From the NCBI GenBank assembly GCA_012861695.1, contig JAAOOA010000060.1:3671183-3735182 (forward strand): DNA of 64,000 nucleotides. Direction: 5' to 3'. This document shows positions 34,420 to 46,225 of the stretch, one piece after another. The stretch is from Trematomus loennbergii (lineage: Eukaryota > Chordata > Actinopteri > Perciformes > Nototheniidae). Position 1 is the stretch's first letter. Each line of letters begins with the position of its first letter. A program made the translations under genes and the position numbers. Under the pieces are notes generated by a model, which saw nothing but the letters and a program-made list of their open reading frames with translations, was not told the DNA's origin and ran no database searches.

Positions 34420-35935
34420 CGGCAGGACGCTCACTTTTCTTCTTTTTTGTTACCGCATGCATGTCTGTGCATGTTTTATTAGCTTGGAGGCATAGAGGAT
34501 TTACGTTAATTTTATCCACTAACGTTTTAACATAACCGTGCATTCTGAATGTTTGTAAAAAGCAAGCTAACTTGAAACACTAGACCAGGGGTCGGCAACC
34601 TTTTTGATATGAAGTTCCATTCTAAAAAAATGTTTTATCAGCGTGCCGACGATCGTGAATTATCAACGGGGGGAAGGGGGGGGGTGTTGAAGAGCTCGAC
34701 GAAAACACTCGTGAAAAGTGATGTTTAAAACTCAGTTAATGGGGCTCAGTTAATGGGGCTCATTCACTGGCGCTTCCACAAACAACAACCAACATAATTG
34801 TTACATTCAAATGAAGTAGCCTACATTATTCAAGTTTACATTAACTTTGGATAATAACACGGGAGAAATGAGCGGAAGCGCTCTCTTTTCCTCTCTCTCT
34901 CTCTCCTGACAGCCTGTCAGTATCTCATGCAGCTCACTGATCCAGTAATGAGTGACAGTGAAGAATAAATATATTTATAACTAGTTCCAAAGGTAGATCA
35001 AATAGCTAAGTGTGTTAGGTCTAACTCTTGTGTGTTCTGCTCCGCTCACCGGTCCGTCACAGCGGGTGGAGCTGCAGGATTTCTGCTTCACACACGTTGC
35101 ATACCGCTATTTTATTGTCTTTTTCGGACACCTTAAAATACTGCCTGACTGGTGAAGCGATTTTGGCGAGCTTGTTTTGCCGCACACAGAGAGTGTCATG
35201 TATGTTACGTCTCGCGATCGGCCTTTTTGAGTGGGGCTGCGTTGCGTGCATGGCTTCCTTCTGCAGGTAACGGGGAGACGCGCTCTGGCGGCGGTCTCGT
35301 TCAGGATCCGAAAATAAAATAAATATTTTGTACACTTATTCCTAGTGTGCCACTGGTTACGGTGCCGGGTTGCCGACCCCTGCACTAGACTATTAATCTG
35401 TTAAACCGGGCAGCCACCGGTACAGAGGGCTTTTTGTTCACGAACTTTGTCTCAGGGCTTCTTAATATTTAAAAACCTATTAATGTGTCATACCCACTTA
35501 ACGAAACTCACCTAACTGACGATACGAACCATTTTTACCGAAACAAAACACAAGTCTCACAAGAAGCGTCTAAATTAGCCCTGAGCGAAAAAATGCCTAA
35601 CTCACGGTAGAAATACTTTATTACTTATCAGATTAAAGCTGAGATTCCATAGATTCTAGAAGTATTAGTATCATCACTGTGCAATCATTACCTTTGCTAA
35701 GTTACATGTAATTGAAAACGCTGGGGGGTATAAATTACCTTGTAAAATGAATAGTCTATTGTTTCAAGTTAGCTTGCTTTTACTAACATGCAGAACGCAC
35801 GGTTATGGTACATTGTAGTGGATCAAATGAACGTAAATCCTCTATGCCTCTAAGTTAATAAAACATGCCCAGACATGCAGTAAAAAAAAAAGAAAGAAAA
35901 CGCGCGGCCTGCCGCCATTTTAGGTTCGAATTTTC
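34420..35935. repeat. Long inverted repeat with arms of about 165 bp
   Basis: 34420-34578 (AATGGCGGCAGG... GCAAGCTAACTTG) is largely the reverse complement of 35757-35935. The arms share TAAAACATGC, GCATAGAGGATTTACGTT and GCTAACTTGAAAC. The spacer holds the hAT element at 34586-35382 plus about 360 bp, so before that insertion it was a foldback element of roughly 700 bp. Confidence 0.65.
34586..35382. mobile_element. hAT-type MITE (CAGGGGTCGGCAACC ends)
   Basis: The inverted ends CAGGGGTCGGCAACC and GGTTGCCGACCCCTG are perfect. The 8-bp duplication CACTAGAC is exact (34578-34585, 35383-35390). The interior (about 34720-35200) also occurs in the element at 58317-59004, whose termini are different. 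The open frames at 35028-35385 are read from this shared interior. Confidence 0.92.
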
Positions 35936-36164
35936 CAGAGAACTTTTGCAACACAAACGTTCCACTTTGAGATATAACTTAAAACAATATAAAAATACTG
36001 TCTTACACGTAAGTTAAATCATTTTTCAAGTGAGGCAGATATTAAATGTAGGCTAGCTAACAAGAGCTCAAATCAAACTAACACACCATGCGACACAAAG
36101 TGCATTAGATGCAGAAATTAATAAAACATCATTTAAATACTGTGCAAAGGCAAGACGTAACTCA

Positions 36165-36300
36165 CCTGAGTAGTGCGGCCAAAAAAAGGATCAAGATTCC
36201 GGCAAGTGGGGAAAGTATTCTTAAAAGTATGAGCGATTTCAACCGAGGCGAGGAGCTAATGGCGGACTCTGGTGAAGGCATGGGTGAGAGAACGTCTACG
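36165..36300 (-). promoter_or_regulatory. Candidate promoter and 5' exon of the SAMD3-like remnant
   Basis: The minus strand has a donor (CACTACTCAG|GTGAGTTA) at about 36165, preceded by a GC-richer stretch. A TGACGTCA CRE lies just upstream at 36328-36335. The position mirrors the 5' exons of the other element at 9.0-9.6 kb. Confidence 0.35.
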
Positions 36301-36767
36301 CACGTCGGGGGCGGAGCACATACGTGATGACGTCAGACCAGCGTCAGACAGATTCAGTAAAAATGTTTGAGTACAATCACCAATATGACCCAAAGTGGTT
36401 GAACACTGTATACACAATATTAAAAATCAGTTCATAGTCATCAAAACATTAGCGGTGAATTAACTTTTTTAAATGTTTGAGTTAAAACAACCCATTTTCT
36501 TTCAGAAGCTTGTAATGTTCGGTCTTACAGTGCACACTGTAGACACTAAGTAGAAGAACACAGACTAAAACAGCAATGTACAGACGAATCAGATGATTAA
36601 ACATGATCTTAAAATATATTTTAAGATGTATTTTTTTTGCATTTATTTGCATATTTTTGGAATTATTATTTGAATTATACCTGTCCCTAATGACCAGTCA
36701 CCACTGGCCGGGCGTGATACCAAACTCAGTTAGTAATGTTAGCTGGCTTGCTATGTGTTGTGACTTT

Positions 36768-36960
36768 ACATTACATGTTGTTAGACGCTTTATCCAAAGC
36801 GACTTACATACATTCAATACTGTGGACAATCCCCACAGGAGCAATTTGGGGTGAAGTGTCTTGTCCAGGTACACAACGACATGCTGACTGCAGTGGGGTT
36901 TGAACTTGCTATCCCCTGATTAGAAGTCCAGCACACTACCCACTGAGCCACAGCCTCCTT
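36768..36960 (-). mobile_element. tRNA-derived SINE
   Basis: On the minus strand the head reads GCTGTGGCTCAGTGGGTAGT (A box), then a tRNA-Arg-like arm ACTTCTAATC and AGTTCAAACCCC (B box). The body ends in the fish-typical CGCTTTGGATAAAGCGTC region. A body fragment of the same family is at 40512-40580. Confidence 0.75.
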
Positions 36961-37062
36961 GTTGCCATACATATGTTAGCAAAGTTGCTCCTCGCTATAG
37001 TTTTGATAATTGGTAATGTTGTGTTACAGCTGTCCATGTTTACAGGGTTGTATATGTGTTAA

Positions 37063-37390
37063 AGGGGGCCTATCATGCAAAATGCACTTTTTTATGTCTT
37101 TTATACATAAATATGTGTCGGGGAACTCACGCAGCGTCAGAAAATAAAACCCTTTCTCTTTTCCTCCGTACCCAAATCTTTTAAAAACGGGGGTACAACG
37201 AGCGGTTACAGATTTGCTGCCGATCTGACGTCAAATCGGTAGCAGACCCACAGAAAGTTGCTATCAGAAACAATGCCTGACGTGTTTTGGATGTAATCTT
37301 GTCTTTGTTTACATTAGCAAGCCTCGCTAACACTCAGAGCTAACCTGTACTGTGTAGAGCACATGTGTTTAAAAAGCAGGAAATAAATTA
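37063..37390 (+). mobile_element. TTAA-type MITE, 3' truncated
   Basis: It begins TTAAAGGGGGCCTATCATGC (TTAA at 37059-37062) and follows the copies at 1636 and 46226. The sequence stops matching after about 37390 and no right end is found. Confidence 0.65.
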
Positions 37391-38899
37391 TTATATATGT
37401 ATATACATTATCCACGCAGTTCATTAAAGCACAATGTAACCATCATTAACATTTACTTTGGTTTCATTTTCTCCTCAAAGGTCTACATTATTCATAATGT
37501 TGAGGCAAAGCTTAGAGATCTTAGTGTTGTACCGCACAGTTTATTCATATGCAACAACAGCGATGAACTGCACATCAATAATACAGATGCAAAGGGTTTC
37601 TTGATGAGTTTCCTTTGGCGTCACAAACCCACCGCTTTATAACCACAATGTTGTGTAAATCTCAGTACTAATAAAAATAGATCTCCAGCTGCTGTTGCTT
37701 GCACTTGAATCACACCTCAAAGAGTTGTGTTTTATAAAAATCGTTTTAGACAGTTTACGTACCAATTATAATTCAAGTTTCTTACATTTTACACTTGAGT
37801 GCAGCATGATGTCTCTGTTTGGTGATATTTTCTGCATGTGTGAGCATTTAAGACCTTGAGTGACGACATCTGAGCCATTTTAATCTGAATTTCAGAAGCA
37901 GCTCCTCCACATCAGCCTGAGACACTGCCTTCGTGTACCTTTTCATATCATATTGGAATCATAATTCTCCCTTCTGTGATATTGTCCATAACTCACTGTA
38001 GCAGTTTAAAATTGAAATAAGTGGATGGAATGATTGAATAGAGGCTAATAAGGTTGAGTTAGTGTAAGTGAGCTGATGCTTGGTGTGTGCAGATACAGTA
38101 AAGCCACAAGCTGCTGTCTGGAGGTACAAAAACCCACGTCTTCTAGAAAATGCCCTTATTTATAAATAATTTGCAGCTGCTTTGGTTTGGTACCTACTGC
38201 TCCAACCCAATACATGACAAAATTGTGACTAAATGTAAAGTAAAGTAGCCGTTATAGTTGAAAACAAATGAGAAAAAGACAGAAAAAAACATATTGCTTC
38301 AGGTCTCCTGAGCCTCGACTCTCTACCTGACAAAAAGACGTGGTGCAGGCACAAAAGATACTTGCAAATGAAATACATTCTTTTAAAATGTGTTCTTTGT
38401 GATTTGTGTACATGAACACAATCAATAGATTAAATGACGTGGCCATTTCACGAACTACCATGAGACTGGGTTGATTATCAAAATGTATCAAATCAACAAA
38501 AGACCATTTCGTTAAATACACCGGTGCTTTTTTTTACAGTCATATCTAAGAGGCCTCTGTCTTTCACCGGTCATACAGCTGTTTCCTCCAGCAGCAGAGC
38601 TTTGTTACATTCAATCTGATCAGAAGATGATTCAACACCGGCTGCCCTTTCACAAACCAAAAACCCACCTGAGTCATGTGAAGTGGTCTGTTCTGATCTC
38701 TGTCCCCTCTCCACACCGCCCACCTCCTCTCTGTGTGTTTGGAGGGCGAGGAGTAGCAGCAGCTTTTCATCGTCATGGGAAGTGCTCCTCACACTGCTAT
38801 TGCGGCCTTGTTGAGATAATGAGTGTGAACACGTGGCTCCAGTCTTCTCCCAGGGACAAAGCCTGAGCGCTGGCCTCGTCACTGGCCTCTGTGTGTGTG

Positions 38900-38958
<59 letters not shown>

Positions 38959-41017
38959 AAAATTGCTTTTTCTACGTCTGTGACAAGAGCCGAGTCTGAA
39001 GTGTCACAAATCCTTCCAGCCTGCGCCTTGTCAAATAAGAAGTGACATCACCATTATTGAAGTGATCACTTCAAAAGACAAGGTCAAGATCAATCAGTCC
39101 TCCTCTCCTCCCCCACTGCCTGTCTGTTGGTTTCTCTCTTCCATGCGTGTTTTCTATTCAGTTAGAATTATTGTTCAGTGGAATCAGAGTTGTTACCCAT
39201 TATAATTTGTCAGCTGGGTCTCCTAAAAATGACGTAAGTATACAACGAAACAGGATTCACAAATGCGTTCTCTATGGCTCTATTCCAAACAGACCAACAC
39301 CCTCCCTCTACCCACTTCCAGCATGTTGGCGTGGAGCGTCCACCACATTCAGTCCCGTTCCAAACCAACTAGTAGGGAGTAGGAATTTTTAAACCCTCCA
39401 ACAGGAAGTCAGCATCAGGCCGTCATGTGTACAGTAGTTCCGTTAACATTGACTTGTTTACTGCTCAAAATAGGAGATATTCTATATTGCCATGCAGATG
39501 TGAACAACTTCAAGGTAACATTGCATTTTTTTTTTACTTAAAGTCATACCTGTGAAACGGTAATGTGTGCATTTGATTGTAAAGTTTTGCATATGACTGT
39601 TGCAAAAAACAAGCAGCTCATAGACTTCTGATTTGGGGGCAACCAGTGCCTTTTTTAAGTGAAGGAGTTTAACGGGGGACAGAAAAGATGACATGCAGCA
39701 AAAAGTCCCTGTCCATGCAAAGTCCATGAGGGGGATGTGTTTTATGGGCCACACAAACACAGGGCTTACAGGCGGGACAACGCTGTTGGTGTCCCATGTG
39801 AAACAAAAAGTAAGCTTATCTGAATATTTATTATTATTATAAAGTCACATATTCAAAATCACTTTTCAAACGTACTTATTCAAACCCAAACCGTGATGTT
39901 TTGTTTTTTGTCAATGTTAAACGTTAACCTGATGTTATTGGGAAAATACGTTCTCCTCGAAACCTAATGCAGTTTAGTTGTACGGGAACAGCATTGTTCA
40001 GAAACAGGGTTGAATTGGTAACAACAAAACCTTACAGTAAGTGAAGGAAGGGAGTCTATAACTTAAAAACATATTTTGCCAAAGTAAAACCTCTTTCCTA
40101 CCCTGCTCATGCACATTCATTTTGCTGCAGGGAAGACACACAAAGCAGACACCTACATTCATTCAATTGACTGGGTGTCGTGAATGAACTCATTGATCAA
40201 GGCTAAATGGAGACATGTCTGCAGGATGTGTGCTCCATGGTGCCTACACGGTCATGAATGAATAGGTACCTGTGTAAGTGGCTATCGATTATCTTGTCAG
40301 GAGAAGCTGCTGGCGATTAAAAAGGAATTGCATGAACACAGGGGTGATTTACATATCTCTCATAGACAATTATTGACAAAGCTGTTAGGTAGGTCTTAAT
40401 AAGAGTGCGTTTGTCAGAAACAGTTGAGGTTTGAAAAAAAAGTGCATTTCAGTGCTTCTGTATTTCTCTTAAATATTCGACAATGCAAAAGCAAAGCAAA
40501 ATAACAATATTACATTACGCTCTTTTAGCTGACGCATTTATCCACAGCAACTTCCAATAAGTGCATTCAACCAGTTGCGAGAATCATTCATCAACTTCAG
40601 CAAATGTGCTGAATTGCTGCATTTAGAAACTGGAATGGCACTCGGCTGTCATCCGCTTCTACCTGCAGTCACTTCCTCTAAATTGCAACCTCAGCCTTTG
40701 ACTGTAGGCACCTTTCAACAACAAAACAATTCTTTACACAAACATATAGGCATTAAGAGAAGATATAGAAGAAACACAAGGCAATATAAATGACACACAA
40801 CCCTAAGGCCAACCAGCCCCATCTGAACCTCCACATTCAGCCTCAATATCCAACAAATGCAACTAATGGACCTTTCACTTCCTGCAGACTTATACAACCA
40901 CATTATTTACTCCTACCCTCTAACATCATCCACAGGAGGGTTTCCTAATGGTTGCACTTTCAACGTAATATTACAAAACAAATTTAAACACAAGGTAAAC
41001 ATTGTACAACGGGGGAT
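37391..41017. other. Intergenic DNA with microsatellite and repeat fragments
   Basis: (TG)n at 38890-38957, a dispersed-repeat fragment (AATCAATAGATTAAAT) at 38410-38475 and a SINE body fragment at 40512-40580. Open frames here, including the CA-repeat-coded one at 38571-38960, are not supported as genes. Confidence 0.55.
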
Positions 41018-41021
41018 TTAA

Positions 41022-41527
41022 AGGTCACCTATCATGCTATTTTTAGACAATAGCATAGGTCTCAGATATAAAAATATATAAAAAAACATGTCTATGAAGT
41101 GTTTTACTCAAAATACCAAACAGATCATCCATTCTTTTTGAATTCTCCTATCCACTATTCCTTAACCCTGTGACGTTTCACACAGAGGTCAAGGAATAGT
41201 GGATAGGAAAAGACGATAGGAGCTGATTTTTGGACAATTCGACTGCAACCAAAGACCATATTACGTCCAAAACAGTCGGGCATTGATTCTGATAGCGATG
41301 TTTCTGATAGGGCCGTGGGTGTAAAGCCAGCCCACATTTCTGATACTATTTCATATCGGCAGCAAATCTGGATCAGCTCTGTTGTACCCCCGTTTTTAGA
41401 GATGTGGGTACGGAGGAAAAGGGAGAGGGTTTTGTTTTCTGACACTTTGTGAGTTCCCTGACACACCGGGGACACATATTTATGTATAACAGACATCAAA
41501 AAGTGCATTTTGCATAATAGGTCCCCT
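41022..41527 (-). mobile_element. TTAA-flanked MITE, full length
   Basis: TTAA lies at 41018-41021 and 41528-41531. The inner ends are GGTCACCTATCATGC and GCATAATAGGTCCCC. A central palindrome surrounds 41148-41210 (CTATCCACTATTCCTTAACC and its inverse). It is immediately followed, sharing the TTAA, by a fragment of the GGCCCTATT family (41532-41650). Confidence 0.75.
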
Positions 41528-41826
41528 TTAAAGAGGCCCTATTTTTTCTTTTTGGGGTTATCCCTCTCCTGTAGTGTGTTCTATAGGTTTTTGTGCATGT
41601 AAATGGTCTGCAAAGGCTAAAATCCCTCTGTTCCCTCTGGAGGGAGTTTTTCAAATATGAAACCTTAACATGAACAGAATAGGTCCTCTTAGGTAAAAAA
41701 ATACTTGCTTAGGTTTGGAAAAAGATCGTAGTTTGGGTTAAAGTAACCATGTGTATGACAGTACATCAACCTTTGGACATGACATTAGCACATCCTTTTA
41801 TAAACCATTAAGACTACCTGAAAATT

Positions 41827-42927
41827 ACCCCTTTCACACCAAGGCTTTTCCCATTCTAGCTCCGTGCTAGAGCTTTTCTGGTTCAGAACCGGTTCTTCGG
41901 TTCAGCTCCCGCTCTGTTCACACCGCTCAGAGCCCGACTGGTGCTGCCGCTGCTGCGTCATGACGTCACAGTTTACGTCGCTGATTTTCTCCCCAACGGC
42001 ACTAACTACAACAACAACGGGGGGGGACTGCGTCGGGTCGATGATCGTGTTGCTTTTAATCATACGAAGCCAGATTAAATAAATAACGACTTCTCCAACC
42101 TTATACTTTTCTCCAGAGTGCCGTGGTTCATTGTTTATTAATGTGTTTCAGCGGCATTTACCGACCGCTACAGTGCTGGCTGCTCTTCAACGGGAGTTTA
42201 TTCTCCCGTTAGCTCCGGGTTAGCTCACACGGCTCTAAAGTATTCACTGTCTGACTGTCACACAAGCAGCTGTTACATATCCCCAGTTCCCCTTAAGTGA
42301 ATGTGTCAGTCTGAATTGACGCTGTTTGGCATCACAACGCTGTTATGAAAGTTTCTCTGGTATAACATGGGTGATGTTAGCATAGCAACCGAAGCTAAAC
42401 TGACTACTTGCTAAGCCGTTTTCTACAGGCACTTTTTACCGGCGTATTTTTCATTATGATTCTACTTGTGATAGTCGGACATGACAACCTGTGCAGCCCA
42501 TGTATTGATTCCATCCGATAGCTGCTATAATAACAAACAAAACGTCTGCCTGCTCTCCACAATGATCAATAACAGCGAACGGATGGTCAAAGTAAGGTAC
42601 AAATAAACAGAATCACACGAAGCCTGACTTTATAAAGCGTGTTTTTTTTACAAGTGTGTGGTTGCGTTCTAGTCACTTTGCTCAGCACTACTGCTTGTTA
42701 CAACTTGTATTTGCCGTACTCGCCTTAGCTCAGGTTAATCTCACCCCCCTCCGACGTAAGCGTGACGTATGCGGTTCTTGCTTCTAGACGGACAACTTTT
42801 TGGTGCTCGAAACGAACCGGATTCCGGAGCTTAGAGGCTGCTCCGCTGCGGTGTGAACAGGAAAACCCGGTGCTTTTCAAGCTCCAGCTCCGAACCGGCC
42901 CTGAAACACTGTTGGTGTGAATGGGGT
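41827..42927. mobile_element. MITE-like element with CCCC-TTCACACCAA ends, 1.1 kb
   Basis: The left end CCCCTTTCACACCAAGGC and right end TTGGTGTGAATGGGG are inverted repeats. Subterminal GAACCGGTTC/CCGGTTCG blocks (41885-41900, 42815-42900) are also inverted. No clear target duplication is seen and the class is unassigned. No open frame inside has family similarity. Confidence 0.65.
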
Positions 42928-45900
42928 CATTTTTTCTATATATTTTTGGAAAATAAGTTGTTAAACAAAAATGTAAACTACTAGCCACCTAAAACACTTG
43001 TTGTGGCAATTATAATTATAATAAACGTTCTAGATGTTTTGATAGTGGTTAATTCACTTCCACTGTGGAGAGAAAGCTCCAACACCGACTCTCATCTGTA
43101 GTGATTTTTGCTTTCTGTTTTCTTTCTTTTTTTTAAAGATTTATTTTGGGCCTTTAATTTCAGATGCAGCATTGAAATGGGGAAACAAACATTATATTCA
43201 AATGAATCTCATCGCTGTGTTACTACCTACACCTCGGTTTCCTGCAGCCTTATTTCAGAAATTCCAGCCTTAGCCCCCTCTCTTTACTACGAATCCCTGG
43301 GACAGACACAGCCCTTGCCTAGAATCTATTTGATAGTCATGTCCATCAGTCTTCGCCTACAGCCTCCGGCACTCAGCCCAAACCTGCAGCCATCACAAGT
43401 CAGCTGCAGCTTCTGGCATCCAGCCAGTTCACATCCAACGCTAACTGAAACCTGCACTTTCTTTTTAGCTGCAGCCACAGCATCTGCCTGCTGTTGCTGA
43501 CAGCCAAGAAAATAATTTAATGTATATCTATCTAACCGTCGACCTCCAGTTGATACCATTTAAAGCCCACGCCGCAGCAATCATTGTCTCAAAAATTTCC
43601 GTTGGGGACTTGATAGATTTACAATTTATATTCCCAGTCAACCTTGAGTGTGAGTTATGAAGGCTGAGGCTTTGCACTGGAGCTGCTTAGAAAGTAAATA
43701 CTGATCATCATTATGCAATGAAGAACAAAGCATTAATCACCTCAGCAGTGCTGTTATCGATGCACTGTAAACTTGGCTTGAAAACAGCAAGGGGATGCAT
43801 GATTGGGGCAGAATACAAAGTCACTCAGAGTAACCTTTTATCTTCCTTGAAACTTTTTCTGAAGAGTTTGTTTTAAGTACTGTATGTTTCACTCATGAAA
43901 TCAAACTGTAAAACATTCCAATTCTTGTTGAACTTGATTTATGACAGTGCTGATTGAAAATAAGTTGCTGAGTGAGATAGTTCCTAACATGTGTCTAAAT
44001 GAAAAATGAGCGCACAAGAGAACAGGATTAATGCTTCCTCAAAGCTCACAAATCCAGTTTTCTTGTTGAGTCCATGTGCGTGCCATTGAACAATCACTTG
44101 ATGGAAACTCTTCTTCTCTTGGAACTCTTGTTTCCTTGGATCCATTCATCAATCAATCTTATTGCTCGCTCTTTCTCTTGCTTTGTTGAAATCAATCAAG
44201 GATTTTGAGCCTTTTCCTGATTTGGGAGCATGTCCAGCTTCCAGGATCCAGCCGACTTGATAGTGTTCCCTCCATGAGGAAAAAGTGGAATAATCTTCTC
44301 TTTCTTGCCCCCTTGCTTCTGTTAGCCATCAGCAATCCCAGGGTCCCAACCTCCATTAGGCCTGGGAGATTGGATATGTTTTCTCGCCCTGTAGTGGACA
44401 CTGGGACTGGGAACAGATTCAGTTGGATATACCTATGAGTTGCTTTGATGTCCGATTGTTCCTGCGCTGTGAGTGTGGCCAGCCAAGAGGCCACAGCGAT
44501 GATTGTTGTGCAGGCGAATGCACTGAGAGGGTGATCTATCTGGTGTAGTATTTTCATGTTTTCTGATGAGCTGACAGCCCAATGAGTCATCTCTGCACAA
44601 CATTGTCCTTTGTGACTAAGGCTGACCGTGTAATGCTTGATTTAAGTTTGATTAATCGCCCTGGAGCATATCTCTTTGTTGACCAAGAACAAACCGGTAA
44701 ACATGTTGATTGTACTCTCCCAATTAAACGGCTCTCAGTAATGTCACCCGGCTGCGACAAACTGAGATTCAAGTCGGGAACAGATGGGACCGCTTCATCT
44801 CTTCTTTAAAACACAAACCTTTACTTCCTGCTGTTTGACAGATGAGTGTGAAGTCTGACAGCAAAGGATGTTGAGGACAGATCACTTCAGTACACTTGAG
44901 TCATGCTGGTGCTGAGAAAAGCAGGGTTGTACACAGCAAACATCGACATATTGTTGTACCAGAACATATCAAAATCATATTATTCAGGGTATCTATCTTC
45001 CATTTATATATTTGTTTATTTTTTTAAATATACTGTACATTTAAAAAATATATTTTTGTAATAAGGAAATCAAATGACAATGGGAAAACAATGGGATAAA
45101 ATGAAAGGAGTTACTGATTGTAATGATCCCGGAGATCTGGCTTAAAAACAACTTGCACACCAAACTTCTTGCTCGCAGAAGACAGACCCATTTAGCATTT
45201 CAAAACCAAAATAGTGTTCAACAGTACCTTAGTTGTTGCTTTGGCTCGAAATCATAGGAAAACATGTTTTGGTGCTAATGAGCATTCTAGTGTTGACCTC
45301 ATGATTACGTGACAGTGTTAGCTGGAGGCTATACAGAGGAATGACTGGAGTCAAACACAAATCACCTCAGAGTTTGATTGAAAATAGAATAAAAAAAAAC
45401 ATTATTCTTAGGTTTTGGTTTTGCAGAAATGCATGTTTAGTTAGCATGCACACTGCTATTAAAATAGGTTCATTAAAAAACACTGGATAGAAAACGTTAT
45501 AAGACATTTCTATAACAGCACAATACACCATAGCATCTCATTTAAAAAGAGAAGCTGTTCAAGGCTGAAACATTATCAAATAAATAGAATGTAAAAAAAT
45601 ATGAATAAAATCCTTTGGGAAATGAGCTGCATTAAGAAATAAAAAATTATGGCTGCCTTTATAATTAAGATAATTAATTGCAAAAAAAGTGATCAATGTG
45701 TCAGATGTTGTATTCACGGCTTGTTTCCACCTCACATGTTTAAAAGAATGTAAATAAAACTCCTTTTTGTTAAACAATGGACAAAGTGAACAGTACTATT
45801 TTTTAGATTATGAAAATGAAAAAATTCCTTTGTTAATAACAGCACCTGAGTCACCATTGTGAGGGCACATCTGCGCCTCAAATACAGCACAGGCTACTTT

Positions 45901-46225
45901 TAAAACACTCCCACATGCAGTGAGGGATTTCAGAACAGCTGCTCCCCCGGCTATTTTTTATCACACAGAGGCGAGACATTGTGCACCTCTTCACTTGACA
46001 ATGAAATCAGCCAGATTCCAGTCGCTTGGCACTAATGATACTGCTATTACATGATTGACAGCAATAATGAAATGTGGAATTAAATCTGTTCTGTGTAAAA
46101 ATACTACAATATTGTAATATTTCTTGATGATATAACACACTACTGGATATATTTATATGGAGCTTGGAAAGTGACAGTAAACGTTGGCATCCAACGTGAA
46201 ATTTGGCAAATGATTGACTTGACTG
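42928..46225. other. Intergenic DNA, no gene supported
   Basis: The two longest open frames (43108-43500 plus, 44192-44590 minus) have no recognisable domain. The second contains a hydrophobic stretch (LSAFACTTIIAVASWLATL) but no splice or family support. The rest is AT-rich. Confidence 0.45.

Larger units (their letters stand above)
29199..36532 (-). mobile_element. 7.3-kb inserted element carrying a SAMD3-like gene remnant
   Basis: Limits come from comparing the disrupted hAT element with its intact relative at 6683-6980: AATAGGCA stops at 29198 and CACACTGT resumes at 36533. The right end on the minus strand reads CACTGTAAGACC. The left end (TGACAAGTTAATAG) is not its clear inverse, so it may have lost its terminus. 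A motif-rich zone (29200-29720, repeats of AACTTAAG/TTGAGTT type) occupies the left side, as in the element at 2539-9780. A spliced SAMD3-like remnant, (TA)n at 29761-29794, (TG)n at 30572-30620 and several nested elements follow. Confidence 0.65.
29035..36706 (-). mobile_element. Outer hAT element containing nested elements
   Basis: It starts CAGTGGCATTTTT at 29035 and ends in the complement of CAGTGGTGACTGG at 36706. The flanking octamers GCCGGGCA (29027-29034) and GCCGGGCG (36707-36714) match at 7 of 8 positions, as expected for an aged hAT target duplication. Only about 340 bp are its own sequence, as the relative at 6683-6980 shows; the rest is the insertion at 29199-36532. Confidence 0.75.

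Noticed and set aside
36880..36960. tRNA-Arg-like sequence
   Set aside because: It is the head of a SINE, followed directly by the SINE body; not a functional tRNA gene.
38571..39045. Frames rich in His-Thr or Cys-Val repeats
   Set aside because: Translation of the (TG)n microsatellite.
43108..43500. 130-codon plus-strand frame
   Set aside because: Cys/Ser/Pro-rich low-complexity reading without a domain.
44192..44590. 132-codon minus-strand frame with a hydrophobic stretch
   Set aside because: No family resemblance, no splice sites, isolated. It may be chance or a very old remnant.
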